Source: Helicoverpa zea (taxonomy: Eukaryota > Arthropoda > Insecta > Lepidoptera > Noctuidae). Taken from it: a stretch of DNA of 64,000 nt. The position numbers and the translations under genes were made by a program. Shown here piece after piece: positions 54,901-63,334 of the stretch. Every line of letters starts with the position of its first letter. Position 1 is the stretch's first letter. Below the pieces are notes generated by a model that had not been told where the DNA came from, did not search any database, and saw only the letters and a program-made list of their open reading frames with translations. The DNA lies in the NCBI RefSeq assembly GCF_022581195.2, contig NC_061480.1, forward strand, positions 4,736,892-4,800,891. The letters are read 5' to 3'.

Positions 54901-55024
54901 GTACCCAAAAGAACATACCTTCGTCCAATTCTAAATGGCTGTTCACACAAACACAGCACAGACACGACAATATTAATAAATAATATATCATTATTATATA
55001 AAACACGACAATCCGCCATAACAT
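39951..55024 (-). CDS. Clip-domain serine protease, gene B, ten exons
   Basis: This is the paralogue of gene A, a secreted trypsin-like zymogen. Exons in order: 54919-55024, 47241-47350, 45614-45681, 44819-44880, 44048-44232, 42678-42790, 41963-42115, 41505-41631, 40921-41052, 39951-40121; 1227 nt, 408 aa. The first exon encodes a hydrophobic signal peptide (core [13 protein letters not shown]) and ends in HLELDEG. Six clip-domain cysteines follow in exons 2-3. Catalytic His is in LTAAHC, Asp in HDIALLE, Ser in GDSGGP, with Asp before SCEGDSGG for trypsin specificity. The activation site is near [17 protein letters not shown], where ILGK stands in place of IVGG. Exons 3-10 have exactly the lengths of their gene A partners. 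The 7.5-kb first intron is filled by nested transposons. The family is secure; the exact role (for example snake-like or prophenoloxidase-activating) is not. Confidence 0.93.
40160..40905. repeat. SINE-1, SINE-3 and SINE-2 in a gene B intron
   Basis: 40160-40500 is SINE-1 in inverse with its tRNA-like head at 40440-40495. 40499-40686 is a SINE-3 body. 40700-40905 is SINE-2 in plus orientation with a GAT tail, ending 15 bp before exon 40921-41052. Confidence 0.75.
41190..41470 (+). repeat. Dispersed repeat fragment
   Basis: It shares GGGGAGATTTGCC, GGCATGCG and CCGAGCAAGGCATTT blocks with 61975-62160. It is probably a LINE or SINE body. Confidence 0.5.
42205..42640 (+). repeat. TTTC microsatellite and SINE-2-headed repeat
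   Basis: 42403-42430 is a TTTC tract that ends a repeat with AATAAATGG. 42437-42640 has the SINE-2 head GTGGTGGCCTAGTGGG and B-box GGTTCGATTC but a different body with a T-run. Confidence 0.6.
42826..43425 (+). repeat. SINE-2 and SINE-1 in a gene B intron
   Basis: 42826-43125 is SINE-2 from CCAGGTTAGCAAGTACCAAT to the GATGATGATG tail. 43240-43425 is the SINE-1 body. 43426-43790 is intron with no identified repeat. Confidence 0.75.
43790..44035. repeat. Dispersed repeat (CCATTTTGGGG block)
   Basis: It contains GGCCGCCATATTG and GGGAAGTGGGTCAAATTAAG. Pieces are shared with 11220-11360, 16660-16805 and 52490-52620. Confidence 0.55.
44275..44778 (+). repeat. RTE-like tail and SINE-2
   Basis: 44275-44455 is the tail repeat ending GGCAGAAGCTAG. 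44505-44778 is SINE-2 with a nearly complete tRNA-like head (B-box GGTTCGATTCC at about 44555) and a truncated tail. Confidence 0.75.
44950..45600. repeat. Repeat cluster in a gene B intron
   Basis: 45045-45245 is the RTE-like tail (TTTCCTGCGGTTTCACTCGC). 45290-45350 is an inverse copy of the 13010-13100 block. 45374-45600 is SINE-1, starting at the B-box GGTTCGATTCCC and ending just before the exon at 45614. Confidence 0.65.
45955..47193. repeat. SINE-2 fragments flanking unclassified intron
   Basis: 45955-46085 and 46208-46285 are inverse SINE-2 pieces; 46940-47193 is plus. 46290-46940 has no identifiable repeat; the short frame at 46615-46818 is not credible as a gene. Confidence 0.6.
48081..48684. 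repeat. Left cluster of TTCTGTAGAC motifs
   Basis: Copies: 48081-48091 (+), 48279-48290 (+, within the palindrome GTCTACTTCTGTAGAC at 48275-48290), 48624-48634 (+, CTCCTGTAGAC), 48641-48649 (+, ACTGTAGAC), 48655-48665 (-, GTCTACAGAAG) and 48674-48684 (-, GTCAACAGAAG). Confidence 0.75.
48424..48491 (+). promoter_or_regulatory. Possible promoter and 5' exon of the orphan gene
   Basis: A TATA-like TTATATTA at 48424-48430 is followed about 26 bp later by TCAGT (about 48449-48453), the arthropod initiator consensus. A donor GA|GTAAGT at 48491-48492 and an acceptor GCTCCAG at 49021-49027 would make a 5' UTR exon and intron. Inferred from motifs only. Confidence 0.45.
49033..49518 (+). CDS. Orphan 161-aa protein of the transposon
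   Basis: The frame starts at the first ATG after the splice acceptor ([10 protein letters not shown]) and is uninterrupted. Residues 1-60 are basic ([13 protein letters not shown], then [15 protein letters not shown]), which suits nucleic-acid binding. Residues 60-130 are rich in Ser, Pro, Asp and Glu and look disordered. The tail is [19 protein letters not shown], with a basic patch and an acidic end. There is no DDE or other transposase motif, zinc finger or SANT domain that I can see. A poly(A) signal AATAAA is at 49818. It could be an accessory protein of a larger element, a captured host gene, or a protein needed for element mobilisation. Function unknown. Confidence 0.65.
   Translation: MPRTSQSGSFLKKNKRNADASRKNLVYAVRGPKWMTQLSKKEEGRDIRDSIMPGTSRTIGTPDSSSYNLSPDCLERSGSSGSLSERDFEMAPATPDALTEPNSPGLSDRLTPDLSIEIFNQMHKPQKKRINSDDSEASEDSPQRKRPMNFMWDDSDEENIF
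49658..49870. repeat. Right cluster of TTCTGTAGAC motifs
   Basis: Copies: 49658-49668 (-, GTCTACAGAAG), 49680-49689 (+, TTCTGTGGAC), 49839-49849 (+, CTTCTGCAGAC) and 49861-49870 (+, TTCTGTGGAC). None was seen inside the coding frame 49033-49518. Confidence 0.7.
50646..50965. mobile_element. PIF/Harbinger-type MITE, GC-rich arms
   Basis: AGGTAGAATTCCGTGG and its inverse bound 320 bp; TAA flanks both sides (50643-50645 and 50966-50968). The arms contain GCGCGCGGC blocks and are highly self-complementary. It sits inside the Harbinger-like element. Confidence 0.85.
51296..51484 (+). pseudogene. HARBI1-like transposase N-terminal exon
   Basis: The frame encodes [20 protein letters not shown], then [20 protein letters not shown], which resembles the N-terminal helical region of PIF/Harbinger transposases ahead of the DDE domain. 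It ends at a donor AAAA|GTAAGT at 51484-51485. The catalytic exons are not seen in the 900 bp that follow, so the gene is incomplete. Confidence 0.65.
52440..54275. other. Gene B intron 1: repeat fragments
   Basis: 52490-52620 shares the GGCGGCCATATTGG block with 43860. 52826-52902 is a second Harbinger-like end. 53168-53516 is a nearly complete SINE-2 in inverse orientation with its tRNA-like head near 53450-53510. 53720-53840 is a LINE tail (GGAGTTTCTTGCCGGCTCTT). The remainder is unclassified. Confidence 0.6.
54280..54800. repeat. MITE-B fragment broken by an RTE-like tail
   Basis: 54280-54365 is one end of MITE-B (GGGCCCGATTCTGCTAAGTT). 54375-54500 is the RTE-like tail, and 54755-54790 has the GCGGACGAAGTCGCGGGCG end. 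Confidence 0.6.
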
Positions 55025-55285
55025 TGAAATGATAACTACAACTATCTTAGGTAATAACTATTAAATACTAATATGCAAAATTGTACAGAAATCGGACGAT
55101 AAACAACTGAGATATGAATTACTAAGTATTAATAAAAAAAAAAAAACAAACATCCGAATTGATAACCCGGCGGCGGGGCCCGATTCTCCTAAGTTAATAA
55201 TGTCAAAATCGAATAGAAACTAAATCGCAATATGATCGCAATAGCAGTTTTAACCATATCGGGCATTCTGCTACTAACATAAGAA

Positions 55286-55560
55286 AGTAGCGCGGCGGTC
55301 ACCGCCAGCGCCGGACGTGTGCGCCAGCAGGCTCTCCACAGTACCTGGCGTGTCCGCTGGAGGGCGCCACAGTGTCGTGCAGTGTCGAGCACGGCGGCGA
55401 GCGCCGTCAGTAGCGCGGCGGTCACCGCCAGCGCCGGACGTGTGCGCCAGCAGGCTCTCCACAGTACCTGGCGTGTCCGCTGGAGGGCGCCACAGTGTCG
55501 TGCACAGTGTCGCACGGCGGCGAGCGCCGTCAGTAGCGCGGCGGCTACCGTCGGCGCCGG
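55286..55560 (+). repeat. Tandem 123-bp 5' monomers of the LINE
   Basis: Units start AGTAGCGCGGCGG at 55286, 55409 and 55532; the first two are 123 bp and the third is partial. They are GC-rich. Such 5' monomers serve as promoters in some LINE families; that role is inferred here. Confidence 0.85.
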
Positions 55561-56137
55561 CGCTTGGTAACAACATCTCCCAAGCCTGATCGGAAATCCC
55601 CCGAAATTGTGTCTTGGCTAAATAGCAGACCACCACTGGTGGCAAGACACCGAGGCATCGCAGGAAGGCCTAGAGGCAGCGATAGGGATCGTGTTATCGT
55701 ATGTCAAACTGCTGCATCTAACATCTCTCCGATCGTAGCGGTTCACCGTTCCATCGGATAAAGGGATGTTAGACGAGAGAGTGCTCTTGCGTTTGCGCGT
55801 ATGTTTGAACACTGTAATATATCCTGCGCATCTGACTGCTTCCGTATAATGGACCCCGATTTGGCGAAGACTAGTGGCGATAGGTTGAGGTAGAGAGGTT
55901 CGGGCTGATGCAACCTGAGCTTTGTCTGAGACCTGCACACTAGCGGCTCTGGGGGTGTGAGTACATGCCGTGGTCGTTTTCTCTTTGAGCTGGGGGGACA
56001 GAGGGAATCCGGCAGCACCCAGAGCGACAAAGCAGCCCTTTTTAGGGGAGCACTGCTTTCCTTGCTCAGCCTGGGAGGGGGCTAGAAAAGGTGCCCTAAA
56101 AAAATGCTCACCCCAAACACTCTTTGGATAGCAGTAA

Positions 56138-59100
56138 CCACGGCTGCTTCCGCATCTTTTTATTCGTGGTCGACACAACAACAGTAATAAACGTAAAACA
56201 CCTTTACTGACTTTTGGTGCATGGAATGTTCGCACCCTTCTCGACCGCGAGACAAACGCCTGCCCAGAACGGAAAACAGCCATAGTTGCTCGAGAACTCC
56301 GCCGCTACAACATTGATATAGCTGCTGTAAGCGAAACCCACCTTGCCGATGAGGGCGAGCTAGTCGAGCATGGCGGTGGCTACACTTTCTACTGGAAGGG
56401 CACTGCTGCAACAGAACCAAGAAGGTCGGGAGTTGGTTTTGTGATCAAGAATAATCTTGTGAAGACACTTCAAGAATGTCCAATCCACATCTCGGACCGT
56501 ATAACCACATTGCGCCTTCACTTAGACGGTGACAATTTCCTTAATGTTATCAGTGTCTATGCACCGACGCTAGGTAGTTCTGACGACATCAAGGATAAAT
56601 TTTATGAAGAACTTACACAATGTCTCCATAAAATACCGAACAGAGAAAAGATTCTCTTGTTAGGAGACTTCAATGCTAGAGTTGGTCAAGATTATGAAGC
56701 GTGGCCTAAAGTTTTGGGTAGACATGGGGTAGGCAACATCAACTCTAATGGCCAGTTGCTGCTTAGTTTATGTGCTCAATTCCAATTTGCATTCACAAAC
56801 ACCATGTTTCGCCTTGCTGCTAAGCACAAAACTACGTGGATGCACCCTCGTTCTAAGCACTGGCACCTCATTGACTATGCCATCACGAGGCAGCGAGACA
56901 TCTCTCAGGTCCTAGTCACTCGTGTTATGCGCGGTGCTCATTGCTGGACGGACCATAGACTAATTGTCACCAAACTGCGTCTTTGCCTTCGGCGACCATT
57001 CAGGGCTAGCAGGAAAAAGCCTCAGAACATAAACATTGAGAAACTCAAACATCCGGGACCCCGAAGCAAATACGCTGAAACGCTGGCATGTGATATACAC
57101 TCTCATCAAAATACCGGTGATATTGATGCAGACTGGAACGCTTTATCGTCGTCCATTCTTGACGTAGCCATTAACACCATAGGGCTAAAAAATAAACGCA
57201 AGCAAGACTGGTTTGATGAGAACGACGAAGTTCTTTCTGAAGCTATTGCCAAACACCGAGACCTTCTCAGGCGCAGTAATAACAGCGCACTTATAAGAGA
57301 GAGTGACCGTGAGTTGCGTAAACTCACGAGACACACTAAAGATAAATGGTGGCAAGACAAGGCTCAATACATCCAGTCGCTTGCTGATAGTAATCAGCTC
57401 GGTGATTTCTATAGCGAAATTCGCAATCTCCTGGGTACCACCAACTTCATAAAGGTACCACTGAAGTCGCTGGATGGTAAAAGTCTGCTGAAAAGCAAAA
57501 ATGAAGTGTTAGATCGTTGGGCAGAACACTTCAATAATCTACTTAATGTAGATCGAACAGCCGATCTACACTACATAGACAGTTTGCCTCAACTTCAAAT
57601 AGCAGAAGAATTGGATGATGCCTTGTCTAAACATGAGGTGCTTTGTGCCATCAAACAACAGCAAAATCAGCGTGCGGTTGGCCTAGACCTTATACCAGGT
57701 GAGCTTCTGAAGTACGGCGGCGAGGAACTGCATTCGCGCGTCTGGGAAATGTTTGTGCTTATGTGGGAGAAAGAACAAGTTCCTGAAACTTTTAAGTTAT
57801 CACGCGTCAGGGCTCTCTATAAGAACAAAGGCGACCGGTCGGAATGTGGTTCTTACCGCGGTATTTCACTGCTCTCTGTCTCTGGAAAAGTCTTCGCCAG
57901 AGTACTTCTAAACCGCCTCAGGAACCTCTCTGAAAAGATTCTGCCGGAAACCCAATTTGGTTTCAGACCAGACAGAGGAACTTGTGAGGCAATATTTGCA
58001 GTCCGTCAACTCCAGGAAAAAAGTAGAGAGCAGGGACAGCACTTGTATCTCTGCTTTATTGATCTGGAAAAAGCCTTTGACTGCGTCCCTCGCGAGGCCC
58101 TCTGGAAGGTACTGAGAAAGTTGGGGTGTACAGAGAAGTTCATAAGACTCCTGCGACTCCTGCACGATGACATGCAATGTTGTGTAGCGGTTGAAGATGA
58201 CCAATCGAGCTTCTTCTCCCTGTGGAGTAAAGCAAGGTTGTGTCCTGGCTCCCACATTGTTTGCATTATATTTTGCAGTTGTAGTCCGGGAAGTATTGAA
58301 TTCTTCTCCTGAAGGAGTTCGTATTCGTTATCGGACTGACGGCAAACTTTTCAACCTGAATAGACTCAAGGCGACCACAAAGGTGTCCTATGCACATATA
58401 CAGGACATTATGTATGCAGATGACCTCTGTTTCGTGGCTGAATCCCCTGAAGTCCTGCAACAGCTAGTCACGAACCTTCACAAGCAGTGCTGTACATTTG
58501 GTCTAAAAATCAGCATCAAAAAGACAGAAGTAATGTCTTCAGACAATCACGGACGTCAAGAACTGACCATTATGCTTGGTGAAGATGTCCTGAAGCAGGT
58601 CGATAAATTTCGATATTTGGGGAGCACTATAACAGCAAAGTGCGACCTTGACGCCGAAATCAATAGCAGAATTGGTGCTGCAGCCGCTGCTTTCGGCAAA
58701 TTCGACAAGAAGGTCTTCAGCTCCCATGACCTAAAGATATCCACAAAGGTTTCTGTGTATATGGCAGTTGTGTTGCCTTGTATACTCTACTCAGCGGAAA
58801 CATGGACACCGTACCGACGCCACATCAAGCAACTAGACCGCTTCCACCTCAAATGTCTGCGCAAAATATTAAATATCCGTTGGTTTGATCGTGTGCGTAA
58901 CACAGAAGTGTTGAGGAAAGCCAATGTAGGTGGCATTGAAGCATACCTCATGAGGAGACAGCTTCGTTGGTGCGGGCATGTACTGCGCATGCCGGATACT
59001 AGAGTGGCCAAGCGCATCCTCTACTCCGAGTTGCAGGAGGGCAAGCGGAAACGTGGCGGACAGCTGCTGCGATACAAGGATGTGCTGAAGCGTCACATGA

Positions 59101-59366
59101 AAAGCTGTTCCATTGACCCGTCTCAGTGGGAGAATCTGGCATCCAACCGCAGAGACTGGAGAAGCCGCGTTAAAGCCAAAGTCTTTGACTTTGAAGCACG
59201 CCGACTTTCTGAGTTGGATGCCAAACGAGATGAGTTGAAAGCTCGACCACCTGTAGCTATCAACTACAACTTTGTGGCTGGTACCCTGACATGTCCGCAG
59301 TGTGCGCGGACTTTCACGCACAAAATTGGATACTCCAGCCACATGAGAGCACACGCACGCCATTAG
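56138..59366 (+). pseudogene. LINE endonuclease-reverse transcriptase, one frameshift
   Basis: About 1076 codons. The apurinic-type endonuclease starts near TFGAWNVRTLL and AAVSETHLADEGE (56210-56360) and includes LLLGDFNARVGQD and WTDHRLIVTKL. The reverse transcriptase has [47 protein letters not shown] and the catalytic MYADDLCF. The C-terminus has [13 protein letters not shown] and a C2H2-like [20 protein letters not shown]. The frame shifts near 58205-58215, in the block before GVKQGC; both sides are otherwise clean. No ATG is present before about 56441 in frame, and a stop at 56135 limits it, so the true start is unclear. Recently active, now probably dead unless other copies supply the protein. 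Confidence 0.88.
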
Positions 59367-59687
59367 GGTCGAAGTGGTCGCCGTTGCCGAAATCGGCGTG
59401 GAAGATTATTATTAAGACCAATCGTATTCCAACGCCATTCGATTGATTTGCGATTGGTCTGCTATTTTGGTGATTTTGGTCTATACGGTAGTTTGCTCTA
59501 CAATCATATTGCAATCGTAAATCATTTGCAGACAAAATGATTCATTATTGAATGACAGAAAAGGATAAAAACGTTTATTTCAAAGAATAAATAGCGGAAT
59601 GCCACACACGCTTCAATCGATGATTGGTCGCAGTAGAATGTGAATCGTATGTCGCTTAAGTAAAATTAGGAGAATCGGGCCCCCGCT

Positions 59688-60374
59688 TTCCCGGGAAGTC
59701 GGTTAAAGAGATAAAATATATCATCATCGTTCTTTATGCACGATCATATTCTCACGTTTCGCAGAACCGATTTTGATATGGTTTTCAGCATAGTATTTGT
59801 CAGACTTTAGAGAAGGTATATTTATTTATTTAAAGGTTTACCAACAGCTTCTGTGTAGAAAAAGTTTAGAGTACAGTTTTGGTTATTACTAGGACTTACA
59901 CAGTCGCCAATTATAGGTTAACCAAATTCACAAAATAAACGATAGTATCTATACAAACTAGAACTTAAATGAGTACCTAATATTATAATTGCGAAAATAA
60001 CTCTGTCTGTATGTCTGTCTGTTACGCTTTCACGTCTAAACCACTGAACTGATTTTAATAAAATTTGGTACCAGAGATAGTGATGAGCTTGAGAAAAAAC
60101 ATAGAATAGTTTTTATCCCGGACTTTTGAAGAATTCTCTTGGAAACGCGATATAACCGAACTCTACGCGGGCGAAGCCGCGGGCGGAAGCTAGTTAAAAA
60201 TAATTATTGAAGTTGGATTTTTTTCATTGTATATAAAAAGTTTTTATTTACTTATTTATCTCCGTTCCCAATAATTTACTGATATGGGCCTAATGTCACA
60301 ATTTTATCTCTGGAAAGCGAAACAACAGATAGAATATTGGAAAGGGCCGTTAGTACTTACTCAAACCTCCATTT
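59688..60374. other. Intergenic with a LINE tail repeat
   Basis: 59960-60196 is the tail repeat from TAATATTATAATTGCGAAAA to GCGAAGCCGCGGGCGGAAGC, the best undivided copy of the sequence at the foldback centre. The rest is unclassified AT-rich DNA. Confidence 0.6.
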
Positions 60375-60680
60375 ATGTACTTGCACACACACACACAGAG
60401 CTTTAATTTCAATACTGCAAGTTGTGATCAGGGAACGTCTATAAATTACGTCAGCAATCAGGGCGTGGTCATATGTCCATATCAAAGGGGGAGGCCTATG
60501 TTCAGCAGTGGACGTCCTATGGCTGAGATGATGATGATGATGATATGTCCACTGTCAAAATTGTCCCTAAATAAGGGGCAGGTACATACTGCTTGGAAAA
60601 ATACAAATATCAATATTAAAGATGAAGAAGAAAAGTGGTTTTTCAATTCCAGCACTTTTGAAGATTACCTAAGTTTATAA
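60375..60680 (+). pseudogene. Unidentified frame split by a LINE-tail insertion
   Basis: The frame before (TSINYVSNQGVVICP) and after (LSKLSLNKGQVHTAW, then DEEEKWFFNSSTFEDYLSL and a stop) is interrupted by a 65-bp LINE tail (about 60478-60542). ATATGTCC repeats on both sides. The host sequence looks coding but I recognise no family. It may be an exon or an old mobile-element remnant. Confidence 0.4.
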
Positions 60681-60934
60681 AAGACAGCCCAAAACACCCT
60701 TCACAATTTCTATATGCTTTTGCTAGAAGAATCGTTTTGGGAAGAAGAATGGTAGAAAAAGTGCTAATAAAAATTACAATAAATAGCTTACAATAAATTT
60801 AGAGATGTAAAACCCCTCCCTAAGGAGCTTGCAGTAATTTCTTGGAACTCTTTACAACTTACGGAAGTTATTTTATGTAATTAAAGGTGTAAGACCGGGA
60901 TAAGCCGGCCTCATTTATTATTTTTTTTTTCTTA

Positions 60935-61445
60935 GCCCGTACTGTCCCACTGCTGGGTAAAGGCCTCCCCATTTTGTCTCCCCTCTCGATCTTTTGAGAC
61001 CTCCCACCAATCAGGGTTGTAGGCATCCAGGTCATCCCGCCATCTCTTTCGGGGCCTATCCCCCCTGCGATGACCATCCTGTGGTAACCACTGGGTGACG
61101 ATGTTGGCCCATCTGTCAGGATGCATTCGGCTGACGTGCCCAGCCCAGTTCCATTTTAATTGAGCTGCTTTTTCGGCCCACATCGAAAATTCCGGTTTTG
61201 GAGCGTATGACGGTGTTGCGTATGCGGTCTGTCCGTTTGATACCCAGAATGCTTCGCTCCATTGCACTTTGGCAAACCTTGAGTTTGGACTTCTGACACT
61301 CCGTGAGAGACCAAGTTTGTGCACCGTAGGTTAGGACGGGCAAGATACACATGTCGACTAATTTTCGCTTGAGTGAAAGGGGATGGTCCCCTTTCATGTA
61401 CTGCTTCATGGACCAGTAGCTTTTCCAGGCATTTATTTTTATCAT
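60935..61445 (-). pseudogene. LINE reverse transcriptase C-terminus, frameshifted
   Basis: The inverse strand encodes CILPVLTYGAQTWSLTECQ, RSILGIKRTDRIRN, then in another frame LKWNWAGHVSRMHPDRWA and RPRKRWRDDLDAYNPDWWEV. It matches the scrap at 9030-9235. It is 5'-truncated. Confidence 0.85.
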
Positions 61446-61651
61446 TTATTTATTTATTATTACATACAACGTTTTCTTATCAACTATATCCTAAATTTAT
61501 GTTCGACAAAACCGTTGACATGGTTTGTCTGCCGAAATAAAATGTATGATTGACCAAACCAGTCAAAAACGCCTTGCGTAATTAATAGCCGACCCCTTAC
61601 ATAAAACCAGGATATTATATACTGAATTACATATTTATTTAGTACCTAAAA

Positions 61652-62640
61652 GTATTGATCGTGACCTGCGCAGTGCAGTTAGAGCTTTCTAGACCAGACT
61701 TCCCTTTGCCTGAGTATCCAGTGCGTCGCTCGACGTCTGCTGTGCAGCACGCGTGGCTCCTACGAGGAGTGCCGGGGCTTCAGGGTCTGGAGCCTATCAC
61801 CAGGACTTCAAAGTTCTAAGGTTAGTATTGTCTGTTTTCTAAGTAAAGTATTTTTAGTAGTAATTTTAGTTTATTAAATTTTTAAAGTATAATTTTTCAA
61901 AGAGTTTTGTTGATTTTCGACTTTGAATTTTGGAGAAATTTCATCATTATCATTCATCATTATCATAATGTTTATTGTAAAAAGTCCACTGCTGGACTGC
62001 TGCCTCTCAAAATCTGGGGAGATTTGCCCATATTCACCGCACTGGGCATGCGAGTTGGTGAGCGCAGTGTGAAATATTGTTAGCTTCAGAGATCCTACTG
62101 CCCATTTCCGAGCAAGACATTTCATATGTTGCCTTTTTAGTCTGTCATAGATTTTAAATGCCATTTCTGGAAGATTGGACATACAAAGGGGGCGGGGAGG
62201 GGGGGTAAAAGGGCGTGTCCGATAGATACTGATTGAACCCACATCCATGTTTCTCAAACCCTTTGTGTTCCAGGACTGCGGTCACTCTGGTGTCCAAAAT
62301 GCCCTGTTTTCATATAACTTGACTAACTTAAAGTTTTTTCGACTTTTTCTATAGGTACGGTCGGTTATCGATTATGATTTTAAATGTTTTCCTTTTTGGA
62401 TTTCCAGGTTGAAGATGAGCTACCATCATCGTAAGCTGCTGATGTACCAGCTCGCATTCTCTCCACACGTGGCGTTGCTCCGGCGCGTGGCACGCGGCGC
62501 CACTTGAGCGCGCTGCGACGGGGCGCAAGTGGCGCCACCAACACCTGAAGCGCCAAAGTCAACCTCACCTGCACGCGGCGCGCCCTGCTCATACCGACGA
62601 GGCTCTGACGGCTACAAAATATGTTGAATTCTTTATAAGA
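61652..62640 (+). ncRNA. Putative spliced transcript unit, copy 2
   Basis: The first exon (about 61652-61820, donor CTAAG|GTTAGT) is similar to 21209-21378. The last exon from 62408 (acceptor GATTTCCAG) has the 168-bp core 62443-62610, which differs from 21961-22128 at two positions that I can see. The intron is unrelated to copy 1 and includes a dispersed repeat (61975-62160). A 30-codon frame from MSYHHRK to ARGAT is open in the last exon. Transcription is inferred. Confidence 0.4.
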
Positions 62641-62865
62641 CATTTGACATATTTATGTAGTATTTAGTTGTTAAAATTTTTTAATATTATATTCTTATAG
62701 AGAAACACGACAAACCCACACATTTAATGTAATGTTTATTATAGGACATTCGCAAAACAAGTATATTTGAAATAGGTACGGAGAAACATAGGCTAAGATT
62801 AAATATAAGTTAGGTTAAGTCAAGAAGTTTTGTTTTATTTCAAAAATCCCTTAATAATCAGCTTT

Positions 62866-63245
62866 CTACCTTTTTCCCTCGATGGGGTCGGCATCCAGTC
62901 TAACCGAATGCAGCTGAGTACCAGTGTTTTACAAGGAGCGACTGCCTTTCTGTCCTCCTCATCCGGCCACCCTTAGCAAGGCTGGTTGTGAGACTATCTG
63001 ACTTCGACTAGTATTGGCTGCCAATGATGTGCAGATATATCTGGGACTCACAAATATAACTTGCCTTCCGAATTAATTAAAATAATGGTAAGTATTCATC
63101 ATCATCATCTCAGCCATAGGACGTCCACTGCTGAACATAGGCCTCCCCCTTAGATCTCCACAGATACCTGTTGGAGGCGACCTGCATCCAGCATCTTCCG
63201 GCGACCTTTATAAGGTCGTCTGTCCACCTTGTTGGTGGACGTCTT
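62866..63245 (-). repeat. SINE-2 fragment and inverse LINE tail
   Basis: 62866-63075 is SINE-2 in inverse orientation. 63095-63245 is the LINE C-terminus and tail in inverse, with CATCATCATCTCAGCCATAG and ACCTTGTTGGTGGACGTC. Confidence 0.75.
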
Positions 63246-63334
63246 AATGGTAAGTATTGGTAAGTATTTATTCGAAGGTGGTCCCATTGCCATCAAAACA
63301 TAACTTGAAATGGATACATCTCCAAAAAGTCGTG

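Larger units (their letters stand above)
55284..59412 (+). mobile_element. Nearly full-length LINE
   Basis: A 5' region of tandem monomers (55286-55560) is followed by a leader, a long endonuclease and reverse-transcriptase frame (56138-59366) and a short 3' UTR ending in ATTATTATT. The 5' end is not truncated to the coding region, which is rare among the LINEs here. One frameshift separates it from an intact frame. The LINE clade is not settled. Confidence 0.85.
55178..59687. mobile_element. MITE-B copy split by a 4.1-kb LINE
   Basis: The left part 55178-55283 begins GGGGCCCGATTCTCCTAAGT; the right part 59413-59687 ends AGGAGAATCGGGCCCC. Compared with 16940-16970, the LINE lies between CATAAG and ACCAATCG. 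A short TAAG at both edges may be its target duplication. Confidence 0.85.

Noticed and set aside
55274..55645. Alanine/arginine-rich gene on the minus strand
   Set aside because: It is a product of the GC-rich 123-bp monomers of the LINE 5' region.
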